In this document: piece by piece, positions 26,008 to 34,759 of the stretch | How positions within the stretch are numbered: the stretch's first letter is position 1 | How the letters are laid out: each line of letters starts with the position of its first letter | DNA from: Legionella micdadei | GTDB lineage: Bacteria > Pseudomonadota > Gammaproteobacteria > Legionellales > Legionellaceae | Direction of reading: 5' to 3' | Length of the DNA: 64,000 bases | NCBI RefSeq assembly: GCF_000953635.1 | Contig: NZ_LN614830.1 | Location: forward strand, 2,905,001 to 2,969,000 | Position numbers and translations under genes: made by a program | The notes under the pieces: generated by a model | Database searches by the model: none | Told to the model about the DNA's origin: nothing | Seen by the model: only the letters and a program-made list of their open reading frames with translations

Positions 26008-27222
26008 TTACTTCAACGTCTTAAAAGTGATCATGACTAACAGACTGTTCGCCACCAAAATGTAAGTAAAAAATCCACAATAACCAAACTGTTGCTCTAG
26101 TAAACCACTTAAAGAGCCAAAGAGAGCAAAACTTAATGCCATGATAGCTGTACAAATTGTATACATTGACATAGGGTACCGACTCTTATTAGCAACTGAA
26201 AGTAAATACCCCATATAAGCGCCATTTGCTAAACCGAAAACAAATTGGCTCAATGCAACGGTGCCCCAAATGAGGGAACCATGCACTTCGCAGTAAGCAA
26301 TAACCAGAAAAAGCACATGGCCTAAAAGAAGAAGAACCGTAAATTTTTTAAGGCAGCTCTCAAGCTTGTAACGCGCCATTAAAAATCCGGAAGTAAAAAT
26401 ACCAAACATTAAAGCAAGGCTGCCTAAAATGCCATACACTTCACCCACATGAGGTAGACTAAAATCGAGACCAGCGCTATCTAAAAGAAATAGAGGCACA
26501 ATTTTTTGCATTTGTGCTTCTGAAAAATTATAAATAAAAATGAAAAATAAAACGGGATAACATTGACGTGTGGATAATAGGTTGCGGAAAATGGAAAAAT
26601 AGTTATTCTTCATTCCTGGAGTAATCTTTTCGGCTTCAGGGATTTTCATGCTGTGATAAATTACTAAAACAAGACTCATCAGCGATAAACAATAAAAAAA
26701 TACTTCCCATGTATTTAAATGACAATAAATTGCATATTGCCCTACAATGACTAGTAATCCTCCTTTAATGACTAAACGCCCCATTTGATAAAAAAAACTG
26801 CGCAAAGCCACATAGCGCTTTTGATTGGATTCATCCAGATTGATCATGTACAACCCATCAGAAACAATATCGTGGATTGCTGAAGCGAACGCCAAACAAA
26901 TTAATCCTATTATACTGATTATTAAGAAATAATTTTGATTCACACTGCAAGCTAAAACAAAAAATAAAATTGAGATAAGCCCCTGCGTAAAAGTCGTTAA
27001 GCGCTTTTTAGTTGAAAATCTTTCCAAAAAAGGTGCAAATACAGGTTTTATAGCCCAAGGAATGATCAATAAACTTGTTATAAAAGCAGATTGTGCGTTA
27101 TTGACTCCCTGTTGCTGATACATGAGCATAGCGATTAAGCTCACAACAACAAATGGCATGCTCTGGAAGAAATAAAGGCTTGCTATCCATTGATAAGGTT
27201 TTCGGACTTGGAAGAGAGGCAC
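26008..27222 (-). CDS. AmpG-like MFS transporter
   Basis: 404 residues with about 12 hydrophobic segments and short loops, resembling AmpG/PAT-type MFS permeases, which import muropeptides or other solutes. A conserved-looking 'ASAIHDIVSDGLYM' lies in an early loop. The only reasonable start is GTG at 27222, with no ribosome site; a TATAAT lies only 5 bp upstream, which could mean a leaderless transcript. Substrate unknown. Confidence 0.82.
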   Translation of the reverse strand: MPLFQVRKPYQWIASLYFFQSMPFVVVSLIAMLMYQQQGVNNAQSAFITSLLIIPWAIKPVFAPFLERFSTKKRLTTFTQGLISILFFVLACSVNQNYFLIISIIGLICLAFASAIHDIVSDGLYMINLDESNQKRYVALRSFFYQMGRLVIKGGLLVIVGQYAIYCHLNTWEVFFYCLSLMSLVLVIYHSMKIPEAEKITPGMKNNYFSIFRNLLSTRQCYPVLFFIFIYNFSEAQMQKIVPLFLLDSAGLDFSLPHVGEVYGILGSLALMFGIFTSGFLMARYKLESCLKKFTVLLLLGHVLFLVIAYCEVHGSLIWGTVALSQFVFGLANGAYMGYLLSVANKSRYPMSMYTICTAIMALSFALFGSLSGLLEQQFGYCGFFTYILVANSLLVMITFKTLK

Positions 27223-27338
27223 AATCTATTATAGAGATCAAAACAGGATCATATTGTAATACAAACATCCAATTTTGAAAATAAAATAGCCCCCAGTATC
27301 ACCTAGTTAGAAATGTACACCTGTTAAAATCACTATAA

Positions 27339-27371
27339 TTTAAGAATTCCTTAACGCTTTGTTGTTATACT
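27339..27371 (+). promoter_or_regulatory. PmrA-like box and -10 upstream of the phosphatase gene
   Basis: Two TTAA cores lie 11 bp apart (TTTAAGAAT at 27339-27347, CTTAACGCT at 27350-27358, 2-bp gap), the spacing of the Legionella PmrA consensus cTTAATatT-N2-cTTAATatT. The outer bases match only partly. TATACT at 27366-27371, 7 bp downstream, is a good -10, leaving the box where a -35 would be, as in known PmrA-activated effector genes. Confidence 0.5.
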
Positions 27372-27401
27372 TTTAACATAATAACTGATCATTATGTTCA
27401 T

Positions 27402-29012
27402 ATGACACTCATTTACAGGGCAGCTAACCTGCGTCTTTATCCTAAAGTCATTAACCACCAGGGTACACATGTATGCCTGGGTGATTTGCATGGAAACGCA
27501 CTTAAATTAATTTACACTTTGATTGAAGAGAATGTCCTTAATATTGACCCGCAACAATATAATGAACTAACAAAAATTTATTTTAAGCCTACTGGTCAAA
27601 TTAATAGCGATGATCTTTTTCGGTTTAGAGCAATTATCGCTAATGCCAAGATTAACAAGGCAAGAGCAGTCACTCTAATTGGTGATGAGTTAGCGGACAG
27701 AGGACAAAATGATTACTTCACTTTATTAGTGCTAAAAAAACTCCACGACGAAAAGGCTAACGTGAATATCATGCTATCTAACCATAGTGTGGAATTCATT
27801 AGAGATTATGAAAGAGAAAAATTTACTGGGCAATACAGACTTCTGGAGGGACAAGGTAGATCGCTTGAGGGCATGCAAACCCTAATCAAAAAAGGCTTGA
27901 TCGACGAAAAAGAAGTTCGAGATATCGTTGAGCAATGTTATCAACCCATGGTTAAGGCAATTGACTATACCCTTACTCCAGAAGGACAACTAACAATATT
28001 CTCACATGCTCCTATCGGACTTGAAACAGTTAAAGCTCTCGCAGAAAAATTTAGAATTCCCTATCGGGATGACAGTATTAGAAATTTAATCCGCACTATT
28101 GATGCAATCAATAAGGTGATTGAAAAACTATCTAAAGAAAAACAATTAGCCCAACTGATTGAATTGGAAGGCCTTGCAAACCCCAATTATCCTATTCCTC
28201 TTACAAAACCTTTGCAGCGGCTAATATGGAATAGAGCCCTAGGTAACGAATTAATGACAGAACCAACAGGTGGATTTAAAGTCAAATTTGTACATGGTCA
28301 TGTCGGTCCTATGAGTGTTTTAAAGAATGGTTCTGAAGCTCTTCCTACCCACGAAAATTTAGATACCCTCTTTGGTAAATCTTTTGAGTGCAGTAAAACG
28401 GGTCCACACGTAACGCATTTAACGAGACACTCTTCTGAAATTACAGCAAAAGAACTTACAGATGAACAATTAAAAGAAATTTCAAGACAATTTTTCAAGG
28501 CCAAATTTAACGAATACTTCGATGAGCTTAAGCTAAAAACCTCCCAACTGATTGATAAGGGAAATAGCAAATCATCTAATTATGATCCCAATTACGCAAA
28601 AGCAGGAAAAGAAGCCGCCATTTTAATCTCTGAACTCAAGCAAGCTGCTGACACTTTCTTTAAAAATACGAAGCCCACAGCAGAAAACTTCATTGCATTT
28701 AAAACCCACTGCGAAAAAGCCATCAGTAACGCTGAAAAAGAGTTTGTTAACCATCGTTCTTGGCATCAACAATTAAGTCCAAGTTTTAGAAGAATTCTTG
28801 GCCTCCTTGCCCTGTTACCCCTAGGCATTCCAGCTTTGGTGATATCATTTAAGTCGCAGTCTGGTTATATTGCAACTTTTTTTGGCAAGCCCTCCACAGA
28901 ATCAGTGGAAAAGTTGCAGACTTTCAAAAATAGATTGAGCAAAATGAATCAAATTTTTGATGAGGAAATTATAGAAAATGAGTTGCCAACAAATAAATTA
29001 GGTGACCGGTAA
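27402..29012 (+). CDS. PPP-type metallophosphatase, probable Dot/Icm effector (Wip-like)
   Basis: 536 residues. The N-terminal ~300 hold the calcineurin-like motifs in order: 'CLGDLHGN' (about 27), 'IGDELADRG' (about 95), 'LSNHSVEF' in place of GNHE (about 128), His in 'FSHAPIG' (about 204), and 'FVHGHVGP' (about 298). This suggests a Mn/Fe-dependent phosphoprotein phosphatase similar in layout to Legionella WipA/WipB. A hydrophobic pair near 465-485 could bind host membranes. The C-terminus contains an acidic 'DEEIIENE' stretch, the E-block type export signal. The gene is monocistronic under a PmrA-like box. Phosphatase fold likely; substrate (Tyr or Ser/Thr) unknown. Confidence 0.75.
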   Translation: MTLIYRAANLRLYPKVINHQGTHVCLGDLHGNALKLIYTLIEENVLNIDPQQYNELTKIYFKPTGQINSDDLFRFRAIIANAKINKARAVTLIGDELADRGQNDYFTLLVLKKLHDEKANVNIMLSNHSVEFIRDYEREKFTGQYRLLEGQGRSLEGMQTLIKKGLIDEKEVRDIVEQCYQPMVKAIDYTLTPEGQLTIFSHAPIGLETVKALAEKFRIPYRDDSIRNLIRTIDAINKVIEKLSKEKQLAQLIELEGLANPNYPIPLTKPLQRLIWNRALGNELMTEPTGGFKVKFVHGHVGPMSVLKNGSEALPTHENLDTLFGKSFECSKTGPHVTHLTRHSSEITAKELTDEQLKEISRQFFKAKFNEYFDELKLKTSQLIDKGNSKSSNYDPNYAKAGKEAAILISELKQAADTFFKNTKPTAENFIAFKTHCEKAISNAEKEFVNHRSWHQQLSPSFRRILGLLALLPLGIPALVISFKSQSGYIATFFGKPSTESVEKLQTFKNRLSKMNQIFDEEIIENELPTNKLGDR

Positions 29013-29068
29013 TCCTATTATTTTCTCATAAATTATTACAGGCTTTTTATTGGACAACTTTAGAGGCA

Positions 29069-30091
29069 CTATTTTTTTGAAAATAGAGACTCCAATTTGG
29101 TAAGCACCGCATCGACCTTCACTAGTTTCATTGTTTCTTCACCATGCGCATGAGTGCCCCAGATCGTTGTTTCAGCTGTTTTATTGAGCACTGTAGTAAC
29201 CGCTTCAGGATAACAATCCACAGCCAAATGCCTGAAAGTGTAAGGGCCAGATACATTAGCGCTAGTTACTGCATGCAAAGCAACAACAGGGGTACCCACA
29301 GCTGCCCCCATATGCGAAGGACCTGTATCCGGGCATAAGACAGCCTGTGCATGGCTGATCACGGCAAGCAGCTGCTTGGGTTTTGTTTTTCCTACCAAAT
29401 CAGTGCATTCGACTTGTTTTAATATTTCATCGGCCAAAGTCCTGTCATACCCCCCCGGACCGCCTGTTAAAACCACTTGCACCTGCCAACGCTTTTGTGC
29501 TTCTTTTATGACTTCAATATAACGCTCCACCGGCCAACTGCGTTCAGGCTTACTGGCAGCGGGATTCACCACTAAAGTAGGTTTTCCTGGAGGTATATGA
29601 GCGCGCGCCCATGCGTGATCAGTCTGACTAATGGGTAAATCCCAGCGCAATTCCTTTTTTTCGATACCCAAGGCAGACGCAAACTTTAAAAACCCATCAA
29701 GGGTATGATCATGACCAGGCGTAATGGTTTCATTAATTACCCAGCTGTGACCATCTTTCGCGCGTACTTTATCATAGCCAATTTTTCTTGGTGCACGAAT
29801 CAAAGGGTAGAGTAAATTTGCCCTAAAACTGGCTTGTGATGCTAACAATACATCGAATTTTCTACCTTTTAATTGTTTTTTAAAGCGCCAATAGTCAGCT
29901 AAATTGTTAGGTTTATTGATAACTATAAACTCAACGCCATCCATCCCTGCTACCAAATCGTAAGCGGGAGGAGAAATCACCCATGTGACAGCTGCATCAG
30001 GTAAATTCGCTTGCAGTGTCCGCACTAATGGGACAAACATCAGCACATCACCCAGGGCTGATAATCGTACAACGCAAATTGATTTTATCAT
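29069..30091 (-). CDS. waaC: Lipopolysaccharide heptosyltransferase (GT9)
   Basis: 340-residue glycosyltransferase family 9 protein. N-terminal 'RLSALGDVLMFVPLVRTL' and C-terminal 'CPDTGPSHMGAAVGTPVVAL' are the family's acceptor- and ADP-heptose-binding regions. It should add heptose to the Kdo of lipid A at the inner face of the membrane. Assignment to WaaC rather than WaaF or WaaQ is from general similarity. Its start overlaps the stop of the upstream zinc-finger gene by 4 bp. Confidence 0.82.
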   Translation of the reverse strand: MIKSICVVRLSALGDVLMFVPLVRTLQANLPDAAVTWVISPPAYDLVAGMDGVEFIVINKPNNLADYWRFKKQLKGRKFDVLLASQASFRANLLYPLIRAPRKIGYDKVRAKDGHSWVINETITPGHDHTLDGFLKFASALGIEKKELRWDLPISQTDHAWARAHIPPGKPTLVVNPAASKPERSWPVERYIEVIKEAQKRWQVQVVLTGGPGGYDRTLADEILKQVECTDLVGKTKPKQLLAVISHAQAVLCPDTGPSHMGAAVGTPVVALHAVTSANVSGPYTFRHLAVDCYPEAVTTVLNKTAETTIWGTHAHGEETMKLVKVDAVLTKLESLFSKK

Positions 30092-30276
30092 TCTAAAACA
30101 AACTTAGATCCACAATAGGGGCAAACTTCCGTACCCGTTTTTTCAATCGGTAAATACACTTTTGGATGCGCATTCCACAAAATCATTTCATCAGTAGGAC
30201 AGCTTAGCGGTAAATCGCGATGATGAACGATATACTTCTTTTTGGTACACGCTGGTTTTTCTTTCGTTTCTGCCAT
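30088..30276 (-). CDS. Small zinc-ribbon protein (zf-CHCC type)
   Basis: 62 residues. 'LSCPTDEMILWNAHPKVYLP' followed by 'EVCPYCGSKFVLE' presents the C-x(n)-H-C-x2-C zinc pattern of the zf-CHCC family, related to the NDUFS6/complex I accessory subunit. The bacterial role is unclear. It sits between miaA and waaC in one minus-strand run. Confidence 0.85.
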   Translation of the reverse strand: MAETKEKPACTKKKYIVHHRDLPLSCPTDEMILWNAHPKVYLPIEKTGTEVCPYCGSKFVLE

Positions 30277-30293
30277 CTATTTTTCCCCACGAG

Positions 30294-31274
30294 TCATTTC
30301 TTGTGTGTTGTTTTCTTTACATGCGTTCCCTTACCAGGATTCGGCATATTATCTAATATTTCACTGATGAGTGCTATGATCTCTCTGAAGATAGCTGGAT
30401 TTTCGCATGCAAAAACTGTTGCTTTTGGCCATGAGCGCAACCACGTTAATTGCCTTTTTGCGAGTTGGCGAGTCGCTGCTACTCCCTTTTGACGCAACTT
30501 CTCATAGTCATAGTCCCCCGCCAAATAGTCAATCACTTGTCGGTACCCCACACATCGCATCGCAGGACAAGTTAAGGTTAAATGCCACTTCTGGAGTAGC
30601 TGAGCCACTTCATAAACCATACCCTGCTCTAACATATGCTCAAAGCGAGTTGCGATACGAGCATGTAACCAGCCGCGGTCTTGAGGAAAGAGAACCAAAT
30701 TGACAAAATTATAGCTTTGATTTTCCTTCTGCCCTGACCAAAAAGAGGAAAGTGGTTTTCCTGTTAAATGATAAACTTCCAGCGCACGTTGAATACGTTG
30801 AGTATCATTCGGATGAATCCTCATCGCTGATTGCGGATCAACCTGTGCTAATTGTTGATGCATATAAGCCCAACCATATAAATTTGCTTGCTGGGAAAGC
30901 GCTGCCCGCAATTCTTCATCAGCATGAGGTAACGGCGATAATCCTTGCTGTAAAGCATGGAAGTACATCATTGTCCCTCCCACCAGTAAGGGGAATTTAT
31001 GACGACTATAAATTTCTTCAACAAGCTTTGTTACATCTTCGCAGAACTGTGCTGCTGAATAGCTTTCTGGTGGATCAATGATATCAATGAGGTGATGTGG
31101 TGCAACTAAAAGTTCTTGCGGGCTTGGTTTAGCTGTCCCAATATTCATTTCTCGATAAATCATTGCTGAATCAACGCTGATGATTTCAAGAGGAAATCGT
31201 TTGACGAGTTCACAAGCTAAAGCCGTTTTTCCTGAGGCAGTTGGACCCATTAGACAAAAAATAGTTTTAGGCAT
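30294..31274 (-). CDS. miaA: tRNA dimethylallyltransferase
   Basis: 326 residues. Adds a dimethylallyl group to N6 of A37 in tRNAs reading U-starting codons. 'GPTASGKTALACELV' is the P-loop near the start, followed by 'IISVDSAMIYREMNIGTAKP' and 'PHHLIDIIDP', all diagnostic of MiaA. Its start overlaps the end of mutL by 8 bp. The mutL-miaA pairing is conserved in gammaproteobacteria; hfq, the usual next gene, is absent here. Confidence 0.95.
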   Translation of the reverse strand: MPKTIFCLMGPTASGKTALACELVKRFPLEIISVDSAMIYREMNIGTAKPSPQELLVAPHHLIDIIDPPESYSAAQFCEDVTKLVEEIYSRHKFPLLVGGTMMYFHALQQGLSPLPHADEELRAALSQQANLYGWAYMHQQLAQVDPQSAMRIHPNDTQRIQRALEVYHLTGKPLSSFWSGQKENQSYNFVNLVLFPQDRGWLHARIATRFEHMLEQGMVYEVAQLLQKWHLTLTCPAMRCVGYRQVIDYLAGDYDYEKLRQKGVAATRQLAKRQLTWLRSWPKATVFACENPAIFREIIALISEILDNMPNPGKGTHVKKTTHKK

Positions 31275-32898
31275 TTAGCAAACCCCTGCAGGTTTCTATG
31301 GATAAATGCTTGCACCACGTGTTTAGTTTATCATGACCCGACGTTTGTATATAACCAATTAAAGTTTCAAGCTCTTCTTCCTTTGCATTCAGGGCAGTAA
31401 ACGATTGGCATATCGTTAACAATTCGAATAATTGAGTGATTGAAGGCATGGAAGAATTAAATATCGACAGAAGAAATTGCTTGAGGTCTAAATGTGGAAT
31501 CGCGGTAGGTAACGAGCGAACTAATACCGCGTGTTCACCTGCTAAATCTAAATCGATCCCAATTTGGCTTAATCCTTCTTTACCAGAATAAATGCATTCG
31601 ATATTTAACGAGTTAACTGGATAACTCACGGGTACTAATAGAGGACGGCTTGGCAAAGGTAATAATTGCGTGGAAAGAAGAGATAATAGCCAAGCGCGCT
31701 GCAATTCAATGACATTAACTAAATACGGTTCTCCGCTAAGAAAAATTACCGCGAATGCAGCATTTAAAACGAGCCAATTTTTCTTCTGATTAAAAAAGTC
31801 AGCCATTTTTGTTGCTGGGTGAATTGCAGGTAAGTAAGGTTCACGTATTTGAGGATTCGTTGCTTCAGCTCCCAGATTTGCTTGCGGATAATCGACGGGG
31901 AACTGAGATTGCTGCAGCGCTTTTTTAATGTTTGAACTTATAAAATCATGAACCAATCGCGGTTGTTGAAAGCGAACTTCATGTTTCGTCGGATGCACAT
32001 TAACATCAACTTCCTCTGGATTTATGGTTAAGTAGAGTAAGCAAGCAGGGTAGCGTCCTGGGTGTAACACGCCCTCGTAAGCTTGTTTAATGGCATGATT
32101 AAGTAATTTATCCTTGACCATACGCTTATTCACATACACCCATTGTTTATCATTCTGACTGCGCTGATACGCACTTGAACTGATCCATCCTGTAAGGCGT
32201 AAACCAGCATGCTCAATGTCTAAAAAATGTGACTGCTCAATAAAATTTTTACCCAAAATCTTACGAATTCTGGCTAACTGCATTTTATCGCTGTTAGCTG
32301 CGGGTAAATTGAAATGCTGCCTACCATTATGATTAAGGCGAATTGCGACACCCGGTGCAGTTAAAGCAAAGCGTCTAACGATCATTTCAATCGCTTGAAA
32401 TTCGATTTGCTCCGATTTTAAAAATTTTTTCCTGACAGGCGCATTAAAAAAAATATCGCGCACATCAATAGTCGTTCCTTGGCTGCGGGCACAAGGTGAA
32501 AGATGAAAAGAATCCCCGCCAGCGGTAGAGAGCATCATAGCATGGTGTTGATCCGCGGGCTTTGAACTAATTGATAAACGCGAAACGGAGGCAATGCTTG
32601 CTAACGCTTCACCACGAAAGCCCATGCTGGAGATTGAATATAGATCCTTAAGTTCATTAATTTTGCTCGTCGCGTGAGCGGCAATTGCAAGGGGTAAATC
32701 ATCGGCCATAATCCCGATACCATTATCACTCATCTTTATTTGATTTAACCCACCATAGCCAATATCAATACTAATAATATCTGCTTGTGCATCGAAAGAA
32801 TTTTCTAATAACTCTTTGACCACTGAGGCAGGTCGTTCAATCACTTCGCCTGCAGCAATTTGATTTGCTACCGCGGTTGGTAACAGCTGGATTCTCAT
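31267..32898 (-). CDS. mutL: DNA mismatch repair protein MutL
   Basis: 543 residues, shorter than E. coli MutL (615). The N-terminal GHKL ATPase motifs are present: 'ELLENSFDAQAD', 'MSDNGIGI', 'ATSKI' and 'GFRGEALASIASVSR'. The C-terminal dimerisation domain shows no DQHAxxExxxxE endonuclease motif, as in MutH-using bacteria. It overlaps the amidase gene by 4 bp at its start and miaA at its end, forming a coupled run tsaE-amidase-mutL-miaA. Confidence 0.94.
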   Translation of the reverse strand: MRIQLLPTAVANQIAAGEVIERPASVVKELLENSFDAQADIISIDIGYGGLNQIKMSDNGIGIMADDLPLAIAAHATSKINELKDLYSISSMGFRGEALASIASVSRLSISSKPADQHHAMMLSTAGGDSFHLSPCARSQGTTIDVRDIFFNAPVRKKFLKSEQIEFQAIEMIVRRFALTAPGVAIRLNHNGRQHFNLPAANSDKMQLARIRKILGKNFIEQSHFLDIEHAGLRLTGWISSSAYQRSQNDKQWVYVNKRMVKDKLLNHAIKQAYEGVLHPGRYPACLLYLTINPEEVDVNVHPTKHEVRFQQPRLVHDFISSNIKKALQQSQFPVDYPQANLGAEATNPQIREPYLPAIHPATKMADFFNQKKNWLVLNAAFAVIFLSGEPYLVNVIELQRAWLLSLLSTQLLPLPSRPLLVPVSYPVNSLNIECIYSGKEGLSQIGIDLDLAGEHAVLVRSLPTAIPHLDLKQFLLSIFNSSMPSITQLFELLTICQSFTALNAKEEELETLIGYIQTSGHDKLNTWCKHLSIETCRGLLNA

Positions 32899-34292
32899 GT
32901 GATTGAAGAAGGAATAATAAGTTTTTGCCCTGCCTGGATTCGCGAACCAGACAAATGATTTGCAGCTTGTAGGGCAGCGACTGATATATGATATTGTTTG
33001 GCAATTTTTGGCAATGACTCCCCTCTTTGTACCAAGTGTGTATTTTTTGTTGGTACCTGGACATTACCATTACCTGCTAAAGCCTCGACTCGTGTACCGT
33101 GTGGGGGGTAGTCCCAGAAATAACGCTTAAGCCCTTGGAAAATCGCTTGCGTAAGTTGGGTTTGGTAAGCATTACTGGTAAGATTCCTCTCCTCACGAGG
33201 GTTGGAAATAAACCCTGTTTCAATAAGAATAGAAGGTATATCCGGTGATTTAAGCACCATGAATCGAGCTTGCTCAACCTTACGGTTATGCAATGTGGTG
33301 ATGGTATCCAAGTTGCGCAACACTCTTTCACCCATATGCAAGCTTGCACCGATCGTCGCTGTTTGTGATAAATCGATTAATACCGTACGTACTAAGCCAC
33401 TTTGATCATCCAAATCGGCTAAATTAACACCACCCAATTCAGAGTAGTTTTCTTTTTCTGCTAACCAACGTGCGGCCTCGCTCGTTGCCCCAGATTGCGA
33501 TAAAGCAAAAACGGAAGCGCCATTCGATTGTTGGTTGATAAATGCATCTGCATGGATTGAAATGAACACATCAGCATTATATTTTCTGGCAATATTTAAG
33601 CGTTCACGCAAACCGATGTAATAATCTCCTTTGCGAGTCAATACTGCACGCATACCAGGTTGCTTATCGATGATTTGTTTGAGCTTTAATGCTATTGCCA
33701 AAGTAACGTCCTTTTCCGAAGTGTTTCTTGGCCCACTTGCTCCAGGATCTTTACCGCCGTGCCCAGGATCCAGCACGACAACAACATCCCGTAAATTTCG
33801 ATTAGATGCATGACGCACCGGAATGGGCGTTCCCGCAGTTTTGGTAGAGCCTGAGGATTTTATTGGAGACGATGGCTTATTCAATGATGATGGGTTAATA
33901 CCCCGTTCGCCGTTTGCAGACAAATCAATAGAGAATCCATGTTTTGCAGCCGCTGGATTTAAAGGGTTTGTTTTTGTTTTCACAACTTGGCTAACCTCTA
34001 ATACTAAACGTAGCGTCTTAGGGTTAGGATGGCCGCTTCGAATATACTTAATCAATGGATTCCCTAAACTGACGCGATTCAGATCCAGCGCTAAATCAGT
34101 ATCCTCAAAATCGATGACCACTCGATTAGGATTGGTAAGGGTAAATACTTTGTGGACAACCGCATTATCCAATTTAAAAAGGACAGAAGGGTGACCTGCT
34201 TCCTGCTTAATTTCAACTGACAGTAGTTTTGCTGCCATTAAGGTAGGACAGATTACCATCAATAAACAAAAGCAAAAAGTTCGCATTTTCAT
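32895..34292 (-). CDS. amiB: N-acetylmuramoyl-L-alanine amidase with AMIN and LysM domains
   Basis: 465 residues: signal peptide (about 1-20), AMIN domain (about 25-125), a Ser/Pro linker, the Amidase_3 catalytic domain (about 170-395) and one LysM module (about 418-463, 'HLVQRGESLPKIAKQYHIS'). The zinc site is visible in 'VLDPGHGGKDPGA', 'ISIHADAF' and 'LIETGFISNPREE'. It cleaves the peptide stem from peptidoglycan glycan chains during cell separation. The domain order matches AmiB/AmiC of gammaproteobacteria, and tsaE-amiB-mutL order is conserved. Confidence 0.94.
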   Translation of the reverse strand: MKMRTFCFCLLMVICPTLMAAKLLSVEIKQEAGHPSVLFKLDNAVVHKVFTLTNPNRVVIDFEDTDLALDLNRVSLGNPLIKYIRSGHPNPKTLRLVLEVSQVVKTKTNPLNPAAAKHGFSIDLSANGERGINPSSLNKPSSPIKSSGSTKTAGTPIPVRHASNRNLRDVVVVLDPGHGGKDPGASGPRNTSEKDVTLAIALKLKQIIDKQPGMRAVLTRKGDYYIGLRERLNIARKYNADVFISIHADAFINQQSNGASVFALSQSGATSEAARWLAEKENYSELGGVNLADLDDQSGLVRTVLIDLSQTATIGASLHMGERVLRNLDTITTLHNRKVEQARFMVLKSPDIPSILIETGFISNPREERNLTSNAYQTQLTQAIFQGLKRYFWDYPPHGTRVEALAGNGNVQVPTKNTHLVQRGESLPKIAKQYHISVAALQAANHLSGSRIQAGQKLIIPSSIT

Positions 34293-34759
34293 TGTTTACC
34301 TACAAGGCAAGACAGCATTGTTTCTCCAGCGGCGCTTAGTGCACGTACCGTTAATAATCGCCCGCTCCCACTGATTTCAAATGCAAAATTCATATCCACA
34401 TGCTCTAAAGTATGACTAGCACGCTCTGGCCATTCAATACAGCATATCGAATTTGCCAAAAAATAGTCTCTAAAACCAATATACTCTAGCTCTGTTTCAT
34501 CATGAATACGATACAGATCAAAATGATGTATTTGCAAGTGTTCGCACTGATAACTCTCAACTAACGAAAAAGTTGGGCTCTTAATTGCCGTTTTTACGCC
34601 CAGGACTCGGAGCATTGCCCGAATGAAAGTCGTTTTTCCAGCACCAATTTCCCCACTAAAAGTTAATATTAAAGGTGGCGTTAAACAGGCTGCTAAGTGG
34701 GTTGCGACCATTTCCGAGCTAGTCTCATCAGGTAAATCAATCGCACTAACAGTTGTCAT
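34289..34759 (-). CDS. tsaE: tRNA threonylcarbamoyladenosine biosynthesis ATPase TsaE
   Basis: 156 residues. Walker A is 'GEIGAGKTTFIRAML' near residue 40; 'SPTFSLVESY' and 'HHFDLYRIHDETELEYIGF' are diagnostic. TsaE drives the t6A37 modification complex with TsaB and TsaD. It overlaps nnrD by 14 bp and the amidase by 4 bp. Confidence 0.94.
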   Translation of the reverse strand: MTTVSAIDLPDETSSEMVATHLAACLTPPLILTFSGEIGAGKTTFIRAMLRVLGVKTAIKSPTFSLVESYQCEHLQIHHFDLYRIHDETELEYIGFRDYFLANSICCIEWPERASHTLEHVDMNFAFEISGSGRLLTVRALSAAGETMLSCLVGKQ

